Positions 25,401 to 34,344 of a stretch of 64,000 bases of DNA are shown in pieces. A program made the position numbers and the translations under genes. The stretch is from Drechmeria coniospora (lineage: Eukaryota > Ascomycota > Sordariomycetes > Hypocreales > Ophiocordycipitaceae): the NCBI RefSeq assembly GCF_001625195.1, contig NC_054390.1, positions 186,001 through 250,000 of the forward strand, in the 5' to 3' direction. The notes under the pieces are model-generated. The model was not told where the DNA came from. It searched no databases and worked only from the letters and a program-made list of their open reading frames with translations. Position 1 is the first letter of the stretch. Every line of letters starts with the position of its first letter.

Positions 25401-26660
25401 CAAGCAGACTATAACCGGTAAAATTACAATACTAGTTACAAGGAAATAGGGACACCCTTGGTTTTTATTACGACTAGAGGAAAATGCAGCTATTTATTTA
25501 ACGGATATATAAATACGACAAATATACTGACAATGTGGATCAGTTACCAAGTTACACAATCTATTGCAATGTTCTGGCAATAAGGTAGAACACGAACGGA
25601 TTGTACTAATAAATAAATTATTCTATTACTACTAAATAAAGGGGAACGCACCTACTAGATTTAAATTTACGTTAAAGGACGATATGGAATTTAACTATAA
25701 TATTATTGTCGATATTATAGACCTGGAAAGTAACAAAACCCTATATGTAGTTGACGAGGCAACATTATTCCAGGCAGTATGAGTTTTACCTAATCTTAGT
25801 GTACAGGCTACTTGGGAAAAGTTACGAGAATACTAGATTAATACGTACCTGGGTCTATGTAATACATATGGGGAGGTGTGCCCATATAGACAATAGACCA
25901 GTTAACCGTTCGACCAAATGGCCAAACTGTCAAAAGATCCGCCAGTATCCGCACTTAGTGCGGGCACTGCACTTCACATTCGCTTATAAGGCCTACACGC
26001 CTGTGGCGCGCCTTACAGTCTACCTGATATACTAACTACAGATGCCGGTACTAATTTTACTGCATCTAAGGTCCGAGCAGAGGTACGATTAATAGGAATT
26101 ATATACTACCAAGTACCAACAGAAGTACATTAGTCAGTAGGCAAGGTTAAACGGTACTACTGACTACTACGCCGGGCATACCAAATTATTAGCAAGGAAC
26201 TAGGAGGATCGGCAATAAAAGCAGTAGTTTTACAAATGGCTATAAAGGCTATAAATGATACTATAGGACCTAATGGCCTTATGCTAATGCTCCTTGTTTT
26301 TGGTACATTACTAAGACTATATATAGATTCCCTACCGTTAGCAATAACAGTAAAACGCGCACAAGCTATAAAAGCAGCTATAATGGAATTACGGAAGATC
26401 GGTACAAAACAAAAGGTCAATAAGACACTATAAGCCCGTAACGGTCCCGATACTTTAGCAGTACTACCATTATCGTTACCAACAGATAGTAACATTCTTG
26501 TATATTGTACAGCAAAGGGTACGGAAAGGGCGGGATAGACTGGACCTTATAAGGTACTAGGAATTAACGGCACCAATATTTCCGTAAATATAGGTATAGG
26601 GGTATTAACATTCCGTAATAGTTACGTTAAACCGTACTACTAGGAACAAGAAGACGCCCG
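25400..26660 (+). pseudogene. Copia integrase, degenerate, interrupted by a solo LTR
   Basis: Reading across several frames gives RFKFTLKDDMEFNYNIIVDII, TDAGTNF and QVPTEVH, which supply the three acidic positions of a DDE integrase. Downstream come LGGSAIKAVVLQMAIKAIND, LRKIGTKQ and TGPYKVLGING, the usual C-terminal part. A 160-bp solo LTR (25858-26017) sits between the first and second Asp. Several in-frame stops (for example in place of residues before the VGK and RRAY motifs) show it is dead. Confidence 0.75.
25858..26017 (-). mobile_element. 160-bp solo LTR, family C, with 5-bp target duplication
   Basis: Runs TGTAATACATATGGGGAGG to GGCGCGCCTTACA and is flanked by GTCTA at 25853-25857 and 26018-26022. 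Removing it rejoins the integrase frame just before TDAGTNF. Confidence 0.9.
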
Positions 26661-26869
26661 TATAATAGCAATACTAGTAGCAGTACCAACTACTACACAC
26701 CGTAACTAAGCAATACTAGTAGTAGGACCAATTACTATATACCGTAACCCGGATATACCAGTAAAACCAATTGCAATAACTACTACCTGCCGTAACCTAC
26801 TACGCACAATACGTTAACAGATATCCTATAATAAGATATTTATACAGCTGTTTGCTACAATACAAATAT

Positions 26870-27026
26870 TGGATATGCATAGTGCATTCTTATTACAGAA
26901 GGAAAAGGGAAATAGGGAATTATTTCTATAGTTGCATATTTAAGGAAAAATCACAACTATAGGCCAACCGTTTGAGTTATTAAATACTACGGAAATCGAT
27001 AGCCTTATTGGGCGTGGTATTATTAT
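26870..27026 (+). pseudogene. Short reverse-transcriptase-like fragment
   Basis: Frame MHSAFLLQKEKGN...TTIGQPFELLNTTEIDSLI resembles the start of a copia reverse transcriptase. It is cut off by the solo LTR at 27027. Tentative. Confidence 0.4.
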
Positions 27027-27186
27027 TGTAACAGATATGGAGAGGTGTGCCCATATGGACAATAGACCAGTTAACCGTTCGACCATATAGCCAAACTGTC
27101 AAAAGATCCACCAGTATCCGCACTTAGTGCGGGTACTACACCTCACATTCGCTCATAAGGCCTACACGCCTATGGCGCGCCTTACA
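27027..27186 (-). mobile_element. 160-bp solo LTR, family C
   Basis: Third copy of the 160-bp element, same length and ends as 25858-26017. The flanking pentamers do not match. Confidence 0.75.
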
Positions 27187-27230
27187 CCCTCTAACAAAAT
27201 ATCGCCTAGGGCGCGGTAACGGTCCGATTT

Positions 27231-27714
27231 ATTTCCATAATGGCCGGATCCAAGGCCAGATCCGCGTCCCAGAGGGGGGGGGGGGGGGCGCCCGTAGCAG
27301 CAGACATAATAGTAGCGGCGGGGAGGGAAGGTAAATAAATTCCTACCGAAAGGACCAAGAGCGTTGGTACAACTCCCCCGCGAAGCATACAATATAAGCG
27401 TAACAAGGGTACAGCGACCTACCTTATAAGGGAGGAACAATAGCAACGAGAGAAATAAATAGTTCCTACCAAAACCAGCCTATTTGTCCAAGCGCCCGAA
27501 GAATATACAAAACGGACCTAATAAGGAAGTGGCAACCTACCTTACGAGGGGGGAACAATAGCAAGGTAGAAGTAGGTACGGTAGGGGCGGCGCGAAAGTC
27601 GATAACAAATCGTACGGCGGGAAACTTAAGGATAGGTAGGTATAAGAATTAAAAGAAGGAGGAACAATAATTATATAGGAGGTAGGGAGAGAGAAGGTCA
27701 ATACTGTTAAAATA
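27231..27714. other. Unassigned, probably retroelement-derived
   Basis: Contains a poly-G run near 27272 and repeated phrases such as CCTACCTTANNAGGG-GGAACAATAGCAA (about 27418 and 27538). No recognisable protein. Confidence 0.35.
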
Positions 27715-28490
27715 CTAGTATTTATACTAGTAAGACTACCCAAATAGGATAGTATCCTATTGTTACTAGTAGTACTACTACTAGTAACGATGCTATACTA
27801 TACTGCGAGTATTAGTAAGTATATAGAGTTGACTGATCAACGTACTATTTCTCCGAACCACAACTCGGAGCGACTGGCGGCAGTACTACTACCGACCAAC
27901 TCACTACTACAATACGACTCGTATACGTAGTAGCCAGTCGACGACTGGAGCTAATTAATCGGACCGACAATTACCACTCTCCTAATCACTACTAGCTCTT
28001 GCCAGCCCACAGTACTACTATGGGCCGGGCCACTCAATTATTATGTGATGGAATCAGCTAAACTTATGACTGAAACGAGCCATCTAACCTTATGACGGAA
28101 GCAGTCAACTATGGTATGACTGAAACAGGCTATCTAACCTTATGACAGAAGCAGCCAACTATTGTATGACTGAAACAGCCATCCAACTGTATAATGGATT
28201 CAGCCATCAAGCCATAGTACGATGGTATCTCCGATCAAGCCGTTGAGCAATGGAAACGGCGATCTGTCCAGACCCATTGGGTATTGTTCTGTAGACATAA
28301 ATAGCCGCTCTTTTCCTGTACTGTAGCTAGAAGAAATAATTGTATTTGTTTGTATAATTTGGTACTACCAATTGTGTACTCTTAGTTACTAACTGGTACC
28401 TCTTATTGCTGTTACCAACAGTGTGATTGATTCCCTAGTCCGTACGATACACTTCCACTACCCCCTCCTCTTGCGTACATAAATTGCAAG
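27715..28490 (-). mobile_element. LTR, family D
   Basis: Shares with 24410-25260 the same edge block (ATACTAGTAAGACTACC) and the same far-end block (GTTACTAACTGG, CACTTCCACTACCCC). The middle is diverged, with an AC-poor short repeat (GACTGAAACAG / ATCTAACCTTATGAC) near 28065-28200. Confidence 0.6.
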
Positions 28491-28945
28491 AAATACAGTA
28501 GGGGCGGCGAGTGGGCAAAGCGGGGTAAGGCCGGATGCCTTAGGCACCCGGTAAATACCTAACGAGACCCAGTTTCGTCGAGCTATTTCCGCTTAGACTG
28601 TTGGCGAGCACACACGGCTAACGTACGTGAAGCAGGGGTCACCCGTCAGCTGGCAGGGTAGACGCACCTCTCACCAACCCACGTGGGCCACTCGACGGCC
28701 GTCATAGGAAGATCGACAGCGTAGGCGAGAAGAGAGAACACTGAATGGATGGACGGATAGATGAATGAATGACTGGACGAATGACGGAATGAAGGCAGGA
28801 TGGGGTTTTGGTACGGCAAGCTTCCTAAAAAACCATTTTGCCCCGTGAGTTTTTTGGGGGGAGGGGGGGTAAGTACTGGCGACGGGAAAGGATAGCTCTA
28901 GGCCTCCTTGCGAAAATAACTTAAAATAGAGAGAGCGAGACGGTA
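28491..28945. other. Spacer with a short tandem repeat
   Basis: A GATGGATGAATGAATGAC-like array lies at about 28742-28800. No supported gene. Confidence 0.45.
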
Positions 28946-29119
28946 TGTTATGGTATCGGGCTTGGCCCGATATAGGACATAAGATGGAGGGAGCCAATGG
29001 ACCTACTGGGGAGCGTATATAAACTAGAAGCCCTAACCGACCAGTAGTTTTCCCTTTGTGAAGTCTTTTAATAAATATCATTAAGAGTCCTAAAGCAGCT
29101 GCCTAGCGACTCCGTAACA
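28946..29119 (-). mobile_element. Solo LTR, family A
   Basis: Reverse copy of 22800-22971, TGTTATGG...CTCCGTAACA, including the CGGGC-GCCCG palindrome. No matching target duplication. Confidence 0.75.
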
Positions 29120-29125
29120 ACAATA

Positions 29126-29225
29126 CACAATAGTATATATAGGGGATATAATTCCCATACACTTACTCAAGACAAGGATTTCTACCAGTCTTATCCATAT
29201 TCTACATACGTGACTATCTTGTTAT
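29126..29225 (-). repeat. Dispersed repeat C, abutting the stop codon of the secreted protein gene
   Basis: Inverted match to 3256-3365. The similarity appears to start at the last codons and stop (ATCATATAA) of the gene at 29222-29938. Confidence 0.6.
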
Positions 29226-29938
29226 ATGATATCCCCTGTCGGTAGACGACGTTCATCTACTTTTTGTTTCCTTCGTCTAGCTTTTTCTTGTTTAGTTAGC
29301 GCTTGTGCTTGTTTTTCTGCTGCGTTTCCTTTTTCTCGGGCTGCTTGATTTCGTTGATTTTGGGCATTTTGTTGATTTTGTGCACTTTGTTCATTTTGGG
29401 TTTGTTGTCCATTTGTAACCTTGTCGATTTTCGTTCGTAACTCCGGATTCTCATCTAATTGTTTTGCAATATTTTCGATCTCGTTATTGATGTCAAGGCC
29501 CGCTTGACTTTCCGATTTAGGTGTACCATTGAATTTTTTAATAAGATCCCTCGCATACTGTACGTAATTCTCGTCTGCTTTATCCGCAACAAGGACCGGA
29601 ATCATCGCAGTATCCTTTAGCTGGTCTTTGAAGACATATAACCGTCGGTTATCTAACGAGAAATAAATTGTACCAACCTGTACAACTCGTATTTTATCAA
29701 ACCCGGTTTCTTTTATTTTGTCGCCATCTCCCGTAGTGATTGTTTTAAGCTTGTTGATAGTGTCGAAGACAGTTCCCAATCTCGTGTCCGACCAGTATTC
29801 ATTTATTGTTTTTTGGCTAAACCTAATGGAAGAAAGTTGTAATTCCGTTTCTATTGTCCCTTTGGTAAATGTAAAAGGGATCGCAAGAATGCCACTAAGC
29901 CATAAGGCAATAATAGAAAGAGCATAAGTAGTCCTCAT
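29222..29938 (-). CDS. Secreted 238-residue protein, effector or toxin-like candidate
   Basis: One uninterrupted frame from ATG to TAA. Residues 1 to about 19 form a signal peptide (MRTTYALSIIALWLSGILA). Residues 33-130 form a compact domain with SSIRFSQKTINEYW, KIRVVQVGTIYFSL and LDNRRLYVFK. From memory of such motifs this resembles a ParB/sulfiredoxin-like or bacterial polymorphic-toxin C-terminal domain with a conserved DNRRL; this is a resemblance, not a demonstrated homology. Residues 175-205 are Q/N-rich repeats (QNQQNAQNQ). The tail is highly basic (KQEKARRRKQK), which could act as a nuclear localisation or nucleic-acid-binding segment. It lies among LTR remnants, is AT-rich like the adhesin, and keeps an intact frame where its neighbours are broken. 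Function is unknown. Confidence 0.7.
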   Translation of the reverse strand: MRTTYALSIIALWLSGILAIPFTFTKGTIETELQLSSIRFSQKTINEYWSDTRLGTVFDTINKLKTITTGDGDKIKETGFDKIRVVQVGTIYFSLDNRRLYVFKDQLKDTAMIPVLVADKADENYVQYARDLIKKFNGTPKSESQAGLDINNEIENIAKQLDENPELRTKIDKVTNGQQTQNEQSAQNQQNAQNQRNQAAREKGNAAEKQAQALTKQEKARRRKQKVDERRLPTGDII

Positions 29939-31184
29939 TGTATCGGCTAGGTATTTCTGTAGGACGTGGCGAGCTGAGAGAGTAGTGTATCGAGTCCTCT
30001 ATGCTTATAGGGACAGTAGTGACAGCGGTTTTTGATATACAGTTTCTCTAATGATATTGAAGTTCGGATTCTTCGACTTTATATAGCCCGAAGGCTTGCG
30101 AGGTTAAGTAAGTTTGTAATCTGCAACTTACCTTGTATACCGTTGTGGATAGCAAGTGGTGGTAGCGGTGGCCAACCAGCAGTGCTGCGCAAACTCGTAT
30201 ATAATACGAGCGTCTTCATGTACGAAGACGCATTGCAGAACGTACTCGTAGTGGCGCATTTGAGTATCTCTGCCGCTAGCAAAGACGCAGGTCCTAATAA
30301 TAAATAGCCGTAGAGTGGATTATCACTCTATCTCCAAACATTTACAAGGGCTGTAAGAGCCAGGAAGCTAAAAGGGCTGGATTATTTGTGTCTCGCGAGA
30401 AGTACCCTAAATTAGCCAGTTCAAGCGCTGAGTCGTAATACTTGGAGCTTCGACAAAATATCACATTAAGAATACAAGTACAAAAGGATACCATACTCTA
30501 GAACAGCGCTGCTATTTGCACCAGTACGAGGACGAAATCCGAGGAAGTGTACGAGAACTGTACTCGTTCTTTGTTGAAGCCAAACCCCTGCCCAGCGACT
30601 CGATGGATCTCCCGGATTAAAGGTGTAGGGCGCAGTACGATTATTACAAATTTGTTCCCCGCAACTCAGGCGCAGTCCACCTACTGCAGTTGCCGTATGG
30701 CCAGTTTGTCCGCTTGTCGATATCATTGCGATTATTGTATAATTCTTAATGTACAGGTCGCTGCGTCGGCATTAAGCCGCAGCCAGTGTCAGTTTCTTGG
30801 CGTTGTTCCGCAGCGTCTTCAACAGAATCCTTTGGATCCTGACGTACTCCTTGCGTCCAGTAAAGTGATGTCGGTCCCGCATTAAATAGTCTAACAGGGG
30901 CCAGCTTTTGTCCAATTCTGGTGTTGTACTTCAAAATGTAACGCCACTCTAAGTACGGAGTTAAGATCCTACATATTGTGATATCTGGATACGTAGATCT
31001 AAAAGTAGTATAGTGGATAATACAAGCCACAGTGAATGCAGCTACAGTAAGTAGACTACTATATAGTAGATCCAGCTCCGGAGTACTCCGTATAGTACAT
31101 GAGTATTCCTAATTATACAATCCTTTTTCTCTATTCATACGACTTTTCGTCTAGCGCCCTACAACGCCCCGCGATAAGTTTCCT
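29939..31184. other. Spacer at the compartment edge, no gene seen
   Basis: Presumed promoter side of the secreted protein gene. Only short, unsupported frames occur. One exact TACTCCGTA lies at 31084-31092. Confidence 0.4.
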
Positions 31185-31335
31185 CTATAAATATATACAT
31201 AAATATAGCAACTGTTATGTGACGCGGCTTTTTATATATATAAATATAGCAACTGTTATGTGGCCCGGCTTTTTATATATATAAATATAGCAACTGTTAT
31301 GTAGCCCGGCTTTATATATATATAAATATAGCAAC
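31185..31335 (+). repeat. Tandem array of about 50 bp, 3-4 copies
   Basis: The unit contains ATAAATATAGCAACTGTTA, then TGTG(A/G)C(G/C)CGGCTTTTTATATAT. It marks the end of the AT-rich compartment. Confidence 0.8.
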
Positions 31336-33234
31336 TGTTAATTGGCGCGCGCGCGAAAAGGTACTTGCGGTCGGCATCGTCGAGTCAAAAAGGTGCAGTG
31401 AAAAAGATCCACCGCCGCGCGACCGGGCGGAACGAATGCGTCGACGAATAAATACGACATCGCATCGGCCGCAGAGGCACCCGGGCGGCTGCAAAATAAT
31501 CCTTCATGGTAAATTTTCGTTGTCGGGAATTTTGGCGCGACAATGGTTGGGTAGTGGGGGGTAGGGGAGTAATAGCGGTGTGTTGGTTACCAGGTGATGG
31601 CGGTGCTCAAAAAAAAAAAAATCCATCGAGGTAGCTGGGCCAGACCAACGGCAGACAAGAGTATCTATCCGTACGTATACTTGGGTCAGTTGGATTCTTT
31701 CAATTGCCTTGGTTTGGCATAACAGAAAAAGGTAAAAAGGTAAGTAAGTAAGTACTTAGGTGAGTAGGTAGCTAAGCAACAGCAATCGGCAACAGCAACG
31801 GCAACGGCAACAGCAACAGCAACAGCAACAGCAACGGCAACAGTACCTGCAACTGTCAGCAACAGCAACAGCAACGGCAACGGCACCTGCAACTGTATAA
31901 CCTACACGTATCCGTACATGCACGTACGCCAAGTAGTCGTATTATTGCTTCGTGATCCGTCGACTTGTGGGGCCGGACCCGGCTGGCCGGTTCAGTTTCC
32001 TCTTGCCAAGCAGGGCGAACGCGGCTCGGTTCGGGATGACGGACCCCTGCCCTTCGTGTCCAGCGGTTCCTCCTTTCTCGACCCTAGTTCTCGTGACAAC
32101 CCATCGGTAGATGGCCTTGTTCGCCCGACTTGTTCCCGTCGACAAGGACACTCTTGGCTCTTCCCTTTGGCACCCGTCGTCGGAGCGTCCGTTTCCCGCC
32201 AGTGCATGTTTGAGGCTCGGTGGAATGGTGTCAAGTGCCGCAAGGCTGACCCATCATCCCTTGCTGCCACGGTCACACCGGCGCTCCTCCCTTGCCGTTC
32301 CCCGTATTTCGGTCGAGAGAGGGGGGCGGTGCGGAGCAATCACCTGTACCGCGCAAGCGAGGACGAGTTTGGACAAGTCGTCAACCGGGACGCACACTTG
32401 CATCGGCCAGTCCGTCGGTTGAATCCATCTTGGCTGGGCGTCCAAACGACAGCGCGGTACAATGGTAGGCTGGGCAGCGGCAGGAATGCACCACGCTTGC
32501 CAATCGTCCATTGTCTAGCATTCGCATGTGCAAGGTCATGCGTAGCCTCGATTCGTCATCTACAAAGCAGGGCTTTTCTGCCCATCTGCGTCGGCCATCG
32601 CTGCCTGGGGCCGGCCTTCATGGGCGAGCCCAGCATGCTCCTTGGGTCAACGCGGAATTCTGCAGCCTGCATCTCGCACTCGGTTACTGCTCATCATATT
32701 CGCCATCTTCTGCGTACACTTTGTCCCGTAAGTCTCGTCTGATGCAACGACGGGCACCGATGGAACGATTCTCGAGGAGGGCACTCCTCACGATGTCTGT
32801 CATGCACACACCCACATCGCATGCCCGCTTGGTGATGACGGCAATCGACAAGCATGGCACATGAAAATATACGTATGAGCAGAGGCAAATCATTGCATCA
32901 AATGCGGACTGTGCGATGGATGATCAAGGTCTGGGTGTCGAGAGGGCAAGCGAATGGTGTACGTGTGCCGTTCAACACGGCCGAGTATTACGCACTGTAG
33001 GGAAGTGTTGGCCGTCGGCTGTGGAGCAGCTTTAATCCGGCCACCAAGCCCCTGTCCAGCTCTGTCAGGTGACGCTGCAAGTTTTCGGTCATCGCAACAG
33101 ACGATTCACCCATCTTGAAAACAACTACCCACCACCACCACCATCACTAGGTGTCCTACGACTACGCCGGCAGTCAATCTACCTTTTCCGTCGGCTATCA
33201 TCCATTTCTTGGTCCCCAGCGAGCCGCCGCCGCC
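31336..33234. other. Spacer with a CAACAG/CAACGG array
   Basis: A trinucleotide-type array (CAGCAACAGCAACGG) lies at about 31775-31895. A 274-codon frame at 31918-32742 (+) has no recognisable domain and looks fortuitous. From here on composition is GC-rich. Confidence 0.45.
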
Positions 33235-33822
33235 ATGATCTGCTCCTCCTGCCGCGCCTCCTTGCGCCAGACGCGCATCTTCGATCGACCTCCCTCGGCT
33301 CTGCGATCCTTCTCCCGAACCAGCCTCGCCGTCCCATTCGCTTCCTCTAGAGGCCTCACGATACCCGAGTCCCAAAGGCAGCAATGTCGACTTCTTCGAA
33401 CCCCAAGACGGCGGCCAGCTTCCTTGGCTCGACTCTTCTCGGCCTCCGTCTCATCCGCTCGACTCTTCTCGGCCTCCGTCTCCTCAGCCTCTTCGGCCTC
33501 GTCCAACGCCTCCTCCTCTCAAGGCAACCCTGCTCGGCAAGAATCTGGAGAGAGGCAAAAGGAGGAGGAGGAAGTGGAATACATGTCGCCCGCCGAGGCC
33601 TCCATCGCCGCCCTCCTCGCCGACAAGCTCGCCCCGACCTCCCATCTCCTCGTACAGGACGTCTCCGGCGGTTGCGGCAGCATGTACGCCATCCAGGTCG
33701 CCTCCCCTCGATTTCGCGGCCAGTCCCTGCTCAAGCAGCAGCGCATGGTCAACGCTGCTCTAGGCGACCTCGTCAAGAGCTGGCACGGCGTCCAGATCCG
33801 CACCATCGTCCCCGACGAGTGA
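33235..33822 (+). CDS. BolA-family mitochondrial protein, Bol3-like
   Basis: A 195-residue product. The start at 33235 was chosen for its strong context (GCCGCCGCCATG) and the Arg/Ser-rich mitochondrial-type presequence that follows. Residues 120-195 form the BolA domain: SIAALLADKL, then DVSGGCGSMYAIQV, SPRFRGQSLLKQQRMVN and WHGVQIRT. The GGCGSMY region with its Cys, and the presequence, match the Bol3/Aim1 type rather than Bol1. Family role: with glutaredoxin Grx5 and Nfu1 it helps pass 4Fe-4S clusters to mitochondrial enzymes such as lipoate synthase and succinate dehydrogenase. A 30-bp direct duplication encodes a doubled ARLFSASVSS in the low-complexity linker. No intron is needed. The gene faces ACC1 tail to tail. 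Confidence 0.85.
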   Translation: MICSSCRASLRQTRIFDRPPSALRSFSRTSLAVPFASSRGLTIPESQRQQCRLLRTPRRRPASLARLFSASVSSARLFSASVSSASSASSNASSSQGNPARQESGERQKEEEEVEYMSPAEASIAALLADKLAPTSHLLVQDVSGGCGSMYAIQVASPRFRGQSLLKQQRMVNAALGDLVKSWHGVQIRTIVPDE

Positions 33823-34344
33823 TTCATCGCGACAGCATCCGTGCGGCATCCTCCTCGTGCGCAAGCACACTATGGAAGGCGTCCATGAATTCGCTTCTCT
33901 CCGGACGGCGCCCGAAAATCTTCCTAGCCTCGCCGGCGCTGGCAAGCAACGAACAAACGCTCCATGAAGCTGCGCTCGTAGTGGAATAGACTCGAACGAG
34001 GGATGCGAAATCGTCATCGCCTGCGCCGTGCTGGAAACGATGAAGCCTGTGAAGCTGTACTCGTGCTTGAATAATACATATCGACTTGAAACCTAGGACC
34101 TGTCGTCACGACGATGCATGCTCCAACGATGCATGCTCCAACGATGCTGCTCCAACGATGCATGCTCCGAAACGTTACTCCGTCACCTGAGCTGCGCCGG
34201 AAACAAACAACGGCGCATGGACCAAGGCGTGCTCGTGCTTGAAAAATAAATATTGAAACCTAGGACCCGTCGTCATGATGATGCATGCTCTAGCCATGCA
34301 TGCTCCAAGATCTACCAAACAAACGCCCGAATGCCGGCAAAACA
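33823..34344. other. Shared 3' region of Bol3 and ACC1, with a duplicated block
   Basis: A block of about 80 bp occurs twice (about 34060-34140 and 34230-34315): CTCGTGCTTGAA, AATA-rich, then GAAACCTAGGACC and GATGCATGCTC. The first copy ends in four short repeats of ACGATGCATGCTCCA. It probably carries the polyadenylation regions of both convergent genes. Confidence 0.55.

Larger units (their letters stand above)
23030..27230 (+). mobile_element. Decayed Ty1/copia-like retrotransposon with nested insertions
   Basis: In plus-strand order it shows gag-like, protease, integrase and a short reverse-transcriptase-like fragment, all interrupted by stops. It is split by a family-D LTR insertion (24410-25260) and by two 160-bp family-C LTRs. 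The parts are listed separately. Confidence 0.75.

Noticed and set aside
28671..29081. A 136-codon minus-strand frame
   Set aside because: It runs through a solo LTR and a GAATGGATG-type tandem repeat.
31918..32742. A 274-codon plus-strand frame
   Set aside because: No recognisable domain, unusual composition, and equally long frames overlap on the other strand.
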